A stretch of DNA of 64,000 nt from Paenibacillus uliginis N3/975 (GTDB lineage: Bacteria; Bacillota; Bacilli; Paenibacillales; Paenibacillaceae), in the NCBI RefSeq assembly GCF_900177425.1, contig NZ_LT840184.1:4877705-4941704 (forward strand), given 5' to 3'. Shown in pieces: positions 45,124 to 53,161 of this stretch (position 1 is the stretch's first letter; every line of letters starts with the position of its first letter). A program made the position numbers and the translations under genes. A model generated the notes under the pieces. That model was not told the DNA's origin. It did not search any database and saw only the letters and a list, made by a program, of their open reading frames with translations.

Positions 45124-45170
45124 GTTGGGTAACATGGAAGAATCATAGATTCAAACATATTTGATTAATA

Positions 45171-45213
45171 AAAGCGCTTCTCTTAAAGTATTCCATGCTG
45201 GGAGAGGCGCTTT
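45171..45213 (+). terminator. Terminator of the small membrane protein gene
   Basis: AAAGCGCTTCTC pairs with GAGAGGCGCTTT (one G-T wobble) around a 19-nt loop, 47 nt after the stop codon. The T-run is short. Confidence 0.5.
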
Positions 45214-45308
45214 AACTGTATACGCACAAATTTATAGCCAGAAAAAAATCGAAATACCATGACTACTCCTCAACAAGATGATATTAATGGCGGTCGACCA
45301 CATGCGAA

Positions 45309-45491
45309 ACGGACTCACTTTCAGTTATTTAGAGCAAATTCGTCTATAAAAGTAGGCGGCGGACTGAAAGGCCGCTATTTGCGCCATTCAAGCGGAATTG
45401 GGTATGTTTTGAAGAAATAACGGATTCTCAGTCCGTAACGATGGCAAAACTCGTCTATTGTAACAATTAGCGGAATGTGAGTCCGGAATAC
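45309..45491. repeat. Imperfect repeat array with CGGA boxes
   Basis: Boxes of the type CGGACT/CGGATT/CGGAAT recur at 45309, 45359, 45420 and 45470. The segment 45309-45380 aligns without gaps to 45420-45491 at an offset of 111 bp, sharing CGTCTAT at 45341 and 45452. Roughly 58 percent of positions match by eye. It fills the 45214-45553 gap, in which no gene was found. Confidence 0.45.
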
Positions 45492-45553
45492 GTTCCGCCT
45501 AGGGCATAGTCTCGTACTAATCACTATCGTACACGCAGCGTCTTACAACAGAC

Positions 45554-45596
45554 AAAGGGGGGTCCCAGGTCAATAGACCTTTTGGGACACCCCCTT
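45554..45596 (-). terminator. Terminator of the hydantoinase-like operon
   Basis: A GGGGG-TCCC stem with an inner AGGTC/GACCT stem lies 6 nt after the RpiR gene stop. A short T-run follows on the minus strand. The inner part is nearly the same as in the terminator at 40243-40280. Confidence 0.7.
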
Positions 45597-45601
45597 CTCA
45601 G

Positions 45602-46462
45602 TTATAAGAAATAATTCGTAATCGATTGGTCGCTCGCCAGAATGGCCTCGCTATCCAGCTTTTTCTTCAAATATTTCTTGTCCGAGGAAATGAATATATT
45701 CATGATCAGATCCACAACGAACAGGAACGTGATATGGTTGGACATCAGCGCACTGTTGCTGACTGAGATCTTATCCGGCACGATAATGTCGACGACGGCA
45801 TTCTCCGTAATCGGCGATGAATCGTAACAGGTAATTGCAATCGTCTTGGCCTGATTGACCTGCGCGATAGATACCGCGTCGATAATCTCCTTCGTTGATC
45901 CTGAACGTGAGAACGCAATCATCACATCTTCCGAACTGCACTGGGAAGCGGCAATCTTCATCGCACGGCTATCACTGATCGCTTCGGACATAATACCGAT
46001 AATCGCCAACCGGTTCTTTAAAGCGATCGCCGCCAGAAAGGAATCGAACAGGCCGACCAAAAAAATCCTCCGTGCACCTTTCAGCAGCTCAACCACCCGG
46101 TTCAGCTGTTCTTCCGTAATGAGCGCCGAGGTGTTTACGATCAGTTCATTATAGTCCAGAGCCAGGGCATCAATTGCGTTGATCTCCCGTCTCTCTTTTT
46201 TCTTCGCCTGCATATCCCGGTAGAACGCATCCTGGGCAAAAGCAATTTTGAAATCGTTAAACCCCTTGAACCCAACCTTTTTACAAAAGCGGTTGATGCT
46301 TGTCTCTGATACACCGATCTCATTAGCGATGGCGGTAATGGTGTTGCGTGTAATAAATTCGGGATTGTGGATAACAAAATTAGCAATCTGATTTTCCCCG
46401 TATGTTAATTTTTGCGTTTGCGATACTATTTTTGCTATGACAGCCGGAACCTGTGAAGACAT
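45602..46462 (-). CDS. RpiR/MurR-family regulator with SIS domain
   Basis: 286 residues. The N-terminal helix-turn-helix reads FITRNTITAIANEIGVSETS then INRFCKKVGFKGFNDFKI, and the C-terminal SIS domain (about 110-260) contains GLFDSFLAAIALKNRLA and AFSRSGSTKEIIDAV, the sugar-phosphate-binding pattern. The start at 46460-46462 has AGGAGGAGG. Last gene of the five-gene operon. Near-palindromic GAAAAT-N-ATTTTC sites upstream of the first gene are candidate operators. The ligand is unknown, and nothing nearby is an obvious sugar-phosphate enzyme. Confidence 0.88.
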   Translation of the reverse strand: MSSQVPAVIAKIVSQTQKLTYGENQIANFVIHNPEFITRNTITAIANEIGVSETSINRFCKKVGFKGFNDFKIAFAQDAFYRDMQAKKKERREINAIDALALDYNELIVNTSALITEEQLNRVVELLKGARRIFLVGLFDSFLAAIALKNRLAIIGIMSEAISDSRAMKIAASQCSSEDVMIAFSRSGSTKEIIDAVSIAQVNQAKTIAITCYDSSPITENAVVDIIVPDKISVSNSALMSNHITFLFVVDLIMNIFISSDKKYLKKKLDSEAILASDQSITNYFL

Positions 46463-46534
46463 GATACCTCCTCCTGATCTACCTATGGAACTAGCACAAT
46501 CCATTATATCACACCGAGTAAGGTATTAATAAAG

Positions 46535-47191
46535 CTACATCCAGGATTTCCAAGAGATAACCTGCTGTCCGAATTGTTCTTCGGAGAGCGTATTGCTCTG
46601 GATCAGGTAGACATAATCAAGCACATTCGGCAGACAGGGAAGCCCCATCACTTCCTTGCAAAAGGCGTGTGCCGCAATCTCGCTGGTCTTTACTACACTT
46701 GAGCGCTTTACAAAGAATTGCCCCAACCTGAATACCTCAATGGGTTCAAGCTCTTCATTCGTGAATTTCCCCGTTTTATATTCCAGGTAGTGATAGAACT
46801 CGTGTGCCAGATGGATATCAATCAGTCTATCCAGCTCCGTACCCTCGGCATCCGTTCCCACCACCTCTTGATAGGCCTGCCTCATCCCCGCCAAGGATGC
46901 AGAGTACACGATAATTTCCGGCGTCTTCTTGGCAAAATCGATCTGTGCGCGGAACGATACGTTGTGGAAGGTTCCTGAACGGTTCGTGATTTCATAGCGC
47001 AGCCCTTCAGCCTGACACAGCTCCCGGATATCCCTTCCGATATACGGCGCTGCTGCCTCTCTGCCTCTGGCAAGCGACGTTGACACATAGTACGGGATCT
47101 TGTCCTTCGGTATTTTATGAAAAAGAGGATCCTGTTCCAGCTCCGCACATGCCATAATCTCGTCAGATAGTATTCCTTCCCGAACCGTCAT
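46535..47191 (-). CDS. Putative zinc metallopeptidase-like protein (HEFYH)
   Basis: 218 residues, not assigned to a known family with certainty. It carries the zincin motif HLAHEFYHYLE (HExxH at about 129-133), with a downstream SEIAAHAFCKEVMGLP segment near residue 170 whose Glu could be the third ligand. The pattern E-x-x-A-x-x-F...LP recalls ImmA/IrrE-type metallopeptidases, but the spacing is larger. No signal peptide, so it acts in the cytoplasm. It lies 17 bp after the hydantoinase-like gene and 72 bp before the RpiR gene. It could process one of the operon proteins or a regulator. Confidence 0.65.
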   Translation of the reverse strand: MTVREGILSDEIMACAELEQDPLFHKIPKDKIPYYVSTSLARGREAAAPYIGRDIRELCQAEGLRYEITNRSGTFHNVSFRAQIDFAKKTPEIIVYSASLAGMRQAYQEVVGTDAEGTELDRLIDIHLAHEFYHYLEYKTGKFTNEELEPIEVFRLGQFFVKRSSVVKTSEIAAHAFCKEVMGLPCLPNVLDYVYLIQSNTLSEEQFGQQVISWKSWM

Positions 47192-47208
47192 CCCTTCCCG
47201 CCCCTTTC

Positions 47209-49356
47209 CTACTGATAAGCAATTACGATCATTTCATCTTCCCCGCGCAGCATTTCCGTCTCGATCTCCAGAATCGACATGAGCTGCTCTTTCGTCTGCA
47301 TCCCTGTCAAATCCAACATTTTTTCCTTATAAAATACAAACACCTTTGGAATCGTTGCATTCGCATCCGAATATATCGTGTTATCGTCCAAAAACTCACT
47401 AAGCTTGCCCTGAGACTGGGACTTGGTAAGCTTCGTGTACTGCACGTTGGCCTTCTTGAAACGCACAACGCCTTCTCGGTCCAGAACGCTTACCGCATTG
47501 GACTTCTTCTTAATCAAACCAAAGAACGATTTCTTCATATTCTCACTTGCAAAAAGACTCCAGCGGCCGCTTTTCGCCGCAAGCTTCGTCGATTCGAGCG
47601 ACTGATCCACCGATTGGGCTGCGATGACGGCCATCTCACTATCAGACATTGCCTCACTGCCTAAATCTTTCGATCGGAGCTCGGTCGAACCTGTAGCGAC
47701 AGCGCGCAAAATATTTTTCTGGCTGTCAATCTCGATCGTAACCTCAACCGTAGCCTCGCTCGCACCTGATTTAACGATGCGCTCCATAATTTCGGCCCTG
47801 ATCCGCTTAATATCCTCTTCCGTCGGATTCACAACCGTCCGTTCCATCTGTTCCTTTACCATCGCCAGAGCCACGCCGATCGTGGACACGTACGGAGCAT
47901 TGTTGGCAATCTTGCTCTTCATGTTTTCTCGCTCCGCCATCGCAGGAACAAGAACCGCGCCACTACCTCCGCCGCCTACCAGCGTAACAAAAGAACGGTC
48001 CAGTTCATAATCCTCAATCATTTCATTAACCGTCTTCATCGTTTTATCGATTGCGATGTTCATGACCTGTCTGGCGGCTTCTTCCACACTCAGTCCGACA
48101 TGGGCAGCGAGCGCTTCCCAAGCCTTTACCGCCGCTTCCTTATTCCCTTGTGCATAATCGCCTTCCGGAATATAGCCAAGAATGTTGGCTGCCCCGGACA
48201 ATGTATAAGAGTAATCTTTACCGTTCTCGCTCTCAAGGATAATGTATTCTGCTGGGTCACCTTGCCGAGGGCTAACAAACTTCACCTTGGGATTTACAAT
48301 ATCCTCCGTCTTAGCGAAAGCCTCATATTCCTTGCCGGCAATGTGCGCGCTTCGCGGGCCTACATCGGTGATCTTGCCGCCCGCCACTTTGATCATGCTG
48401 CCCCCCGCAATACCAAGCGTACGCACATCAAGCGATTGAAGGTAAGTCCGGTGTCCACCTACCTGAGCGTTCTTGATCATAACTTTACCGTTCTTGATCA
48501 CGGAAATGTCGACACTGGTACCGCCGACCTCGAAGAAAATGCCGTCCGAGATTTTCTCATACATGAGCGCACCGGCCACCCCGGCCGCCAACCCGGACAA
48601 CATCGTCAGAATCGGCCGCTTGCGCACCTCATCAATGCTCATAACCCCGCCGTCACAACGCATGATCATAAGCTGTGATTTAATGTTGGCGTTCTTGACG
48701 GACTTCTCCGTCATGTTGGCCGTCTCCATCATCTTCGGTATGAGCGAAGCGTTGACGACCGCTGTTCTTGTCCGTGTCTTAAGCCCATAAAGCTGGGAAA
48801 TCTCATGTCCGCCAGTTGCATAAATCCCTTTACGGTTGGCAATTTCCACGACACGCAGCTCGTTCGCAGGGTCATCTACGCTGTAGGCCTCGGAAGCCAC
48901 AATGACTTCCGCCCCCTGCTTCACAAGATCATCGATTGCCGTTTCAATCTGCTCATCCTTTAATTCCTTGGAATCCACATACGTATGATACGTCTTCAAA
49001 TACTTTCCTGGGGCGAGCTCAATATCACCCGGGTTGGACTCCGAGCGTGCACTGAGACCATCGAGACCGGAACCCATTCCGATAATACCGACAGATGCCA
49101 CGTCCCCCTCTAGCAGCGCATTCGTTGCTTGCGTTGTTCCGTGAGCGATAAACGTTACATCATCTGGCAGGATTCCCCGGCTAGCCAAAATTTTATTCAA
49201 AATTTGCACGATCCCCTTCGCCACGCCGTCTTCATCGTGGTGAGTGGTCGGAATTTTCATTTTCTCTATAACTTCATACGTTTCATTATCAATAACAGCC
49301 GCGTCCGTAAACGTGCCCCCGACATCAATGCCTACCCTTACTTTTTTTCTCTCCAT
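47209..49356 (-). CDS. Hydantoinase/oxoprolinase-family protein (HyuA-like)
   Basis: 715 residues. The N-terminus reads RVGIDVGGTFTDAAVIDN, the phosphate-loop of HyuA-type ASKHA ATPases, followed by FIAHGTTQATNALLEGD and EVGGTSVDISVI in the core and the LVGGGGSGAVLVPAMAE segment near residue 470. These enzymes use ATP to open cyclic amides such as 5-oxoproline or hydantoins. The usual partner subunit HyuB is absent from the window, and the last 130 residues (a FxxKANVQYTK-type region) look unlike the standard HyuA end. The ATG at 49354-49356 has AGGAGGGAG. Substrate unknown. Confidence 0.8.
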   Translation of the reverse strand: MERKKVRVGIDVGGTFTDAAVIDNETYEVIEKMKIPTTHHDEDGVAKGIVQILNKILASRGILPDDVTFIAHGTTQATNALLEGDVASVGIIGMGSGLDGLSARSESNPGDIELAPGKYLKTYHTYVDSKELKDEQIETAIDDLVKQGAEVIVASEAYSVDDPANELRVVEIANRKGIYATGGHEISQLYGLKTRTRTAVVNASLIPKMMETANMTEKSVKNANIKSQLMIMRCDGGVMSIDEVRKRPILTMLSGLAAGVAGALMYEKISDGIFFEVGGTSVDISVIKNGKVMIKNAQVGGHRTYLQSLDVRTLGIAGGSMIKVAGGKITDVGPRSAHIAGKEYEAFAKTEDIVNPKVKFVSPRQGDPAEYIILESENGKDYSYTLSGAANILGYIPEGDYAQGNKEAAVKAWEALAAHVGLSVEEAARQVMNIAIDKTMKTVNEMIEDYELDRSFVTLVGGGGSGAVLVPAMAERENMKSKIANNAPYVSTIGVALAMVKEQMERTVVNPTEEDIKRIRAEIMERIVKSGASEATVEVTIEIDSQKNILRAVATGSTELRSKDLGSEAMSDSEMAVIAAQSVDQSLESTKLAAKSGRWSLFASENMKKSFFGLIKKKSNAVSVLDREGVVRFKKANVQYTKLTKSQSQGKLSEFLDDNTIYSDANATIPKVFVFYKEKMLDLTGMQTKEQLMSILEIETEMLRGEDEMIVIAYQ

Positions 49357-49430
49357 TGTTCTCCCTCCTGAAGTAACAGGCGGGGTTCGCACATGCTATG
49401 CAACGCCCCGCCCGAGTTCATGTGCCGGAT

Positions 49431-50723
49431 TTAAAAGACCATGAATGATCCGATCAGCATCGAAATGAGTACGGCAACCATCATCCAAGGCAGTGTCTTT
49501 TTCAAAATTTCGTTAATGTCACTCTTCGTAAAGTCTGCAACCCACACGTTGTGCGAGTTCGTTGGGTCAGAAACCGCTTGCACGTTACTCACTACACGCA
49601 GCGCCAGCATCGCAGCAATCGGAGTCATCCCAGCCGTTACGAACAAGGCAGCAATACCACTTCCGAGGCCCCATACGTTCAGCGGTCCACGATAAATAGC
49701 GAGTGGTGACAAGAGAGTAAAGAAGAGAACGTACATGATCGGGTTCGTCGGCAGAACCGCTTCAATCAGAGGCGAGATGAGCGACGACACCTGCGGCGCC
49801 ATAACAGAGTTCAAGAGAATACCGATACCGATCATCAGCGCCATCGCTCCAGCAATGTCCTGAATCCCTTCCACCAGCGCACTGGATAGTACGTGAACTG
49901 GACGCTTAGGCCATGTTAGTAAAATGGTTACCAGAGCACCGATAACAACCGCCGGTACGATATCGAGCTTAAAGGCAAATACGAGAACAACCGGTACAAT
50001 CGGGCTGATCAGTGCAATGGTTGGAACTTTCTTTCCTTCTCCGCCAGTAGCGTTTGGCATAGCCCATGCCTTACGGCCTTTGCCGTCTCTTTTAATGTAG
50101 AAAATAATCATGGCTAGTGAAATAAATATAAGTGGCAGAGCCGCTACAAGTGTGTAGTCAGCAATCTCAGCAACGGAAAGGCCGAGAACGTCCACATACA
50201 CAGCCCAGTTGGAGACGTTAAACAGAGCCCCCACCCCGACAGCCGAAAGAACGACGATCGAAGCGACAAACTGGGATATACCTGCGGTAAGCATGATCGG
50301 AATGACGATCGTACCGACCAAGATGACCATACCAAGTCCGCCTGCTGCGGAGAAAATAATCGATGCGGTCGCAAAGAACAAGACCGCGATCAGAACCGGT
50401 TTGTCGCCGGCAAGTTCAGCTGCTTTACGTATAATCGATTTTGTAATACCGACTTTGTTCAAAATCTGTCCGAACCAGGCACCAAACACGAGGCCTGCAA
50501 TCGCACCAGACAATCTCATAGATCCGGCTGACAAAATCGTTTTTGCTATTGTAGCCGTTTCCGGATCATCAGACATCCAAGGAACGCCCGCAATGACCGC
50601 AAACAATACAGCCATTAAAGGCAAAGCCAGAATTGTCGGAAGTTTCCGAGTCATCATCAATCCTACAAAGATCAGGAAGACGAGTAAAATGCCGATGGCT
50701 TGAAACCACATTAAAGTTGTCAC
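49431..50723 (-). CDS. Ion-transporter-superfamily permease (GntP/Cit-like)
   Basis: 430 residues with about 11-12 hydrophobic helices, opening GILLVFLIFVGLMMTRKLP and containing FSAAGGLGMVILVGTIVI and SDPTNSHNVWVADF. The layout fits secondary carriers of the ion-transporter superfamily (gluconate, citrate or dicarboxylate uptake), but no exact family could be fixed by eye. Within the operon it probably brings in the substrate of the hydantoinase-like and FAD enzymes. Confidence 0.7.
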   Translation of the reverse strand: MTTLMWFQAIGILLVFLIFVGLMMTRKLPTILALPLMAVLFAVIAGVPWMSDDPETATIAKTILSAGSMRLSGAIAGLVFGAWFGQILNKVGITKSIIRKAAELAGDKPVLIAVLFFATASIIFSAAGGLGMVILVGTIVIPIMLTAGISQFVASIVVLSAVGVGALFNVSNWAVYVDVLGLSVAEIADYTLVAALPLIFISLAMIIFYIKRDGKGRKAWAMPNATGGEGKKVPTIALISPIVPVVLVFAFKLDIVPAVVIGALVTILLTWPKRPVHVLSSALVEGIQDIAGAMALMIGIGILLNSVMAPQVSSLISPLIEAVLPTNPIMYVLFFTLLSPLAIYRGPLNVWGLGSGIAALFVTAGMTPIAAMLALRVVSNVQAVSDPTNSHNVWVADFTKSDINEILKKTLPWMMVAVLISMLIGSFMVF

Positions 50724-50769
50724 TTTAATTTCCCCTCTCGATATGGTTACTGCTTATAACGAGTTATCA

Positions 50770-52134
50770 CTAAATTTCCAGAAAAGCACCCTGCTCTTTA
50801 AGACTCTGCTGTACTTCTTTGATATTGACATCCTGTACGTCAACTCCGCTCTTGGCAGCAATCGCTGCCGCTACACCCCCGGCATGACCGATGGCACCTG
50901 TTGTCGGTGTCGTTCTCATCGCAGACTGTGCTTCAAATGTTGCCGAGATACAACGTCCGATTACGATCAGGTTCCTTACGGACTCTGTTATCATGCAGGA
51001 GTAAGGAATGCTGTACATACCGCCCCACTCCAACTTCTGATGCTTCGTTCCTTCCCCGTCCGGACTGTGAATATCAACAGGGTAACCTGAATGTGCAATG
51101 GTATCCTCGAACAACCGCTGCTCCATCAAATCTTCAACCGTCAGTGTGTACACTCCCTTAATCTGCCGGGAACCGCGCACACCGATGCTTGGACCGGTCG
51201 ATTCCACCACGGCGTTCTCAAAGCCTGGAATGTACTTCCGAACAAACAGTTCAAGCTCACGGCATTGTTTACGACCTACCATCTCCGCCTGGCTCAGGCT
51301 CATCGCATCCGTTGCGTCATGACCCAGTATACGGGTCGTGTTCATGATGACTTCACCTGGATTGTTCGTCTCGAAGAAGAGGATATTTTCCCGCGGGATG
51401 GAGATTTCACCCTTCGCCTTGGCTTCCTTGAACAGGCTGTCAAACCCGCCAACCGACAGTCGCGGCGCTTTCTCTATGATTGATGTATCTCCGTTGTACA
51501 GTGGGAAATCATCGGGATGACTATGGATGTATTCTTTAACCTTCGGAATGTCCACATTGTACATTTTCATCTTCAAAGTCATCGGCTGCATCGCCCCGTC
51601 GGACTCTCTTCCCTTTGTAAACTCCGCACCTGCTCCAACAGACAAGTCTCCATCTCCCGTACCGTCGATAAATACGGATCCTTGAATTTCGCTCAGCCCC
51701 GACTTGTTGCACACTGTTATGCTAACGATCCGGCCATTCTCTGTCTTCACTCCTGCCAACATCGTGTGATACAAAATCTCTCCGCCGCTCTCGGTCACCA
51801 TCAGCTCAAGTTCATGTTTCATGGCCTCCGCATCAAATGGAGTTACCGAATACGTAAACCCGACGGTATCAAAAATATGTCCCGGTGATTTGCCCAGCTT
51901 CTTCAAGCGCTCAATCAACTGATTGGTATATCCCTGTATCGCCAACTTCTCACCCGCATGAAAGGTCATCATCGGACCGACGCCGTTCGCGGTAAGCGTC
52001 CCTCCCAAAAACCCGTGGGATTCAACAATCAATGTTTTTGCCCCTGAGCTGGATGCCGCAACCGCAGCCATCGCCCCGGAAATGCCTCCGCCCATTACGA
52101 CAACGTCATACTTTTGCATACTCTCCATTTCCAT
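50770..52134 (-). CDS. FAD-dependent oxidoreductase (FAD_oxidored/PF12831 type)
   Basis: 454 residues. The N-terminal Rossmann fold has VVVMGGGISGAMAAVAAS with the GxGxxG-like loop, then LIVESHGFLGGTLTANGVG, typical of the PF12831 family, and a second conserved block FIDGTGDGDLSVGAGAEF near residue 160. The C-terminus ends with GAIGHAGGVAAAIAAKSGVD, where the flavin is held. First gene of the operon; ribosome-binding site GAAGGAG. It likely oxidises or dehydrogenates an imported compound before or after ring opening by the hydantoinase-like enzyme. The reaction itself is not known. Confidence 0.85.
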   Translation of the reverse strand: MEMESMQKYDVVVMGGGISGAMAAVAASSSGAKTLIVESHGFLGGTLTANGVGPMMTFHAGEKLAIQGYTNQLIERLKKLGKSPGHIFDTVGFTYSVTPFDAEAMKHELELMVTESGGEILYHTMLAGVKTENGRIVSITVCNKSGLSEIQGSVFIDGTGDGDLSVGAGAEFTKGRESDGAMQPMTLKMKMYNVDIPKVKEYIHSHPDDFPLYNGDTSIIEKAPRLSVGGFDSLFKEAKAKGEISIPRENILFFETNNPGEVIMNTTRILGHDATDAMSLSQAEMVGRKQCRELELFVRKYIPGFENAVVESTGPSIGVRGSRQIKGVYTLTVEDLMEQRLFEDTIAHSGYPVDIHSPDGEGTKHQKLEWGGMYSIPYSCMITESVRNLIVIGRCISATFEAQSAMRTTPTTGAIGHAGGVAAAIAAKSGVDVQDVNIKEVQQSLKEQGAFLEI

Positions 52135-52177
52135 ATTCGCTCCTTCTGGTAATGATGTATGATGATTTCTTGACCTT

Positions 52178-52259
52178 AGAGTAACAGACCACTTGGATTA
52201 TGTAAATGCTTTCAGGAAAATATTTTTCTAAATATCCGGAAATTCAGAAAATGATTTTC
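52178..52259 (-). promoter_or_regulatory. Promoter, cre-like site and paired palindromes of the HyuA-like operon
   Basis: On the minus strand TTTACA (52201-52206) and TACTCT (52178-52183) are 17 nt apart. TGTAAATGCTTTCA at 52201-52214 is one mismatch from a CcpA cre core and overlaps the -35 box. Just upstream are GAAAATATTTTTC (52216-52228) and the perfect palindrome GAAAATGATTTTC (52247-52259), with centres 31 bp apart, about three helical turns. These are good candidates for sites bound by the operon's own RpiR regulator. Confidence 0.5.
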
Positions 52260-52389
52260 CATCATGAGTGAAGGGGTGTATGAACTATTTTTCAGAACAG
52301 CAACTTTCTGTAAAAAGAGGACGTCAATATCAGTAGAAATGCTTGATTTATATTATAAATCGGTTTCATAGAGCGGGGAGGCATAACAA

Positions 52390-52908
52390 TTGAATAAATT
52401 AATAATCACTGTAATCATGCTATTATTCAGCTTATCGTTAATCGGTTATAATCCGGATACGACTGCTATTGAACCGGGGATTGAAGGATATGTCGTAGGG
52501 AAAGCGGACGACCAGATCCTTGTCGTGAGCAGTGTGCCAAAGGATTACAGCTCAACAGGCGGTGTGAAAGAATTCTATAATGCGATCTGGTTTTCGAATG
52601 CTCCAAAAGACATTTCAATCGGCCAAAAGGTGCAGGTGTGGTACGATATGGTGCTGGAATCCTACCCGGGAAAATCGAAAGCTAAACAAGTTTCTGTTGT
52701 GCCAAGCAGTCAACCGGAACACGCAAACTTGACCGAGCCAGAGGTCATTCGTAAAGCTTTGACGTCACAAGGATTGAGTAGCGCAGAGGTTCCTGTTATA
52801 AAAACAGTAAATTATATTGCTGAAAAGGATATTTGGATTGTTCATATCAAACAAGGAGAAGCTGAATTGAACGTACAGATTATAGACGAAAAACAGAATT
52901 CGGAATGA
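52390..52908 (+). CDS. DUF3221 (YobA-like) protein with altered lipobox
   Basis: 172 residues. The N-terminal signal segment KLIITVIMLLFSLSLIG is followed by Tyr where relatives have the lipobox Cys (LSLIGYNPD). The mature domain starts GIEGYVVGKADDQILVVSS and has FYNAIWFSNAPKDISIGQKV, the DUF3221 pattern of Bacillus YobA. It starts with TTG after GGGGAGG. The Cys to Tyr change is a single base (TGT to TAT). The protein would be anchored or secreted differently from its lipoprotein relatives. Function of the family is unknown. The 253 bp after it contain no supported gene. Confidence 0.8.
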   Translation: MNKLIITVIMLLFSLSLIGYNPDTTAIEPGIEGYVVGKADDQILVVSSVPKDYSSTGGVKEFYNAIWFSNAPKDISIGQKVQVWYDMVLESYPGKSKAKQVSVVPSSQPEHANLTEPEVIRKALTSQGLSSAEVPVIKTVNYIAEKDIWIVHIKQGEAELNVQIIDEKQNSE

Positions 52909-53161
52909 ACGGTCCACCAAGACACGGGACGTTCCGCGAATACGTCCAATCCATACAAGCTTATGGCTGCACAACACAAATAGACCATGATAAAGGGCAT
53001 AAACGCCAAGGATCACGATCTATATTCTTGTTATTGCTGTATGAAATGGTTCAGCAGGACACCTCTTTCGCAACCGGTGCCGCGCATGCCGATATATCCG
53101 TTACCGAGCTCACGTTATCGTAAAATGTAATACTAACTGCCCGCATTACACCATTACCCGC

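Noticed and set aside
47209..49356. Complete HyuAB-type N-methylhydantoinase or 5-oxoprolinase
   Set aside because: No HyuB subunit is present in the window and the C-terminal end is atypical, so only the general family is assigned.
52905..53123. 72-codon frame after the DUF3221 gene
   Set aside because: Overlaps the stop of the DUF3221 gene but has no ribosome-binding site, and its composition is unlike a real protein.
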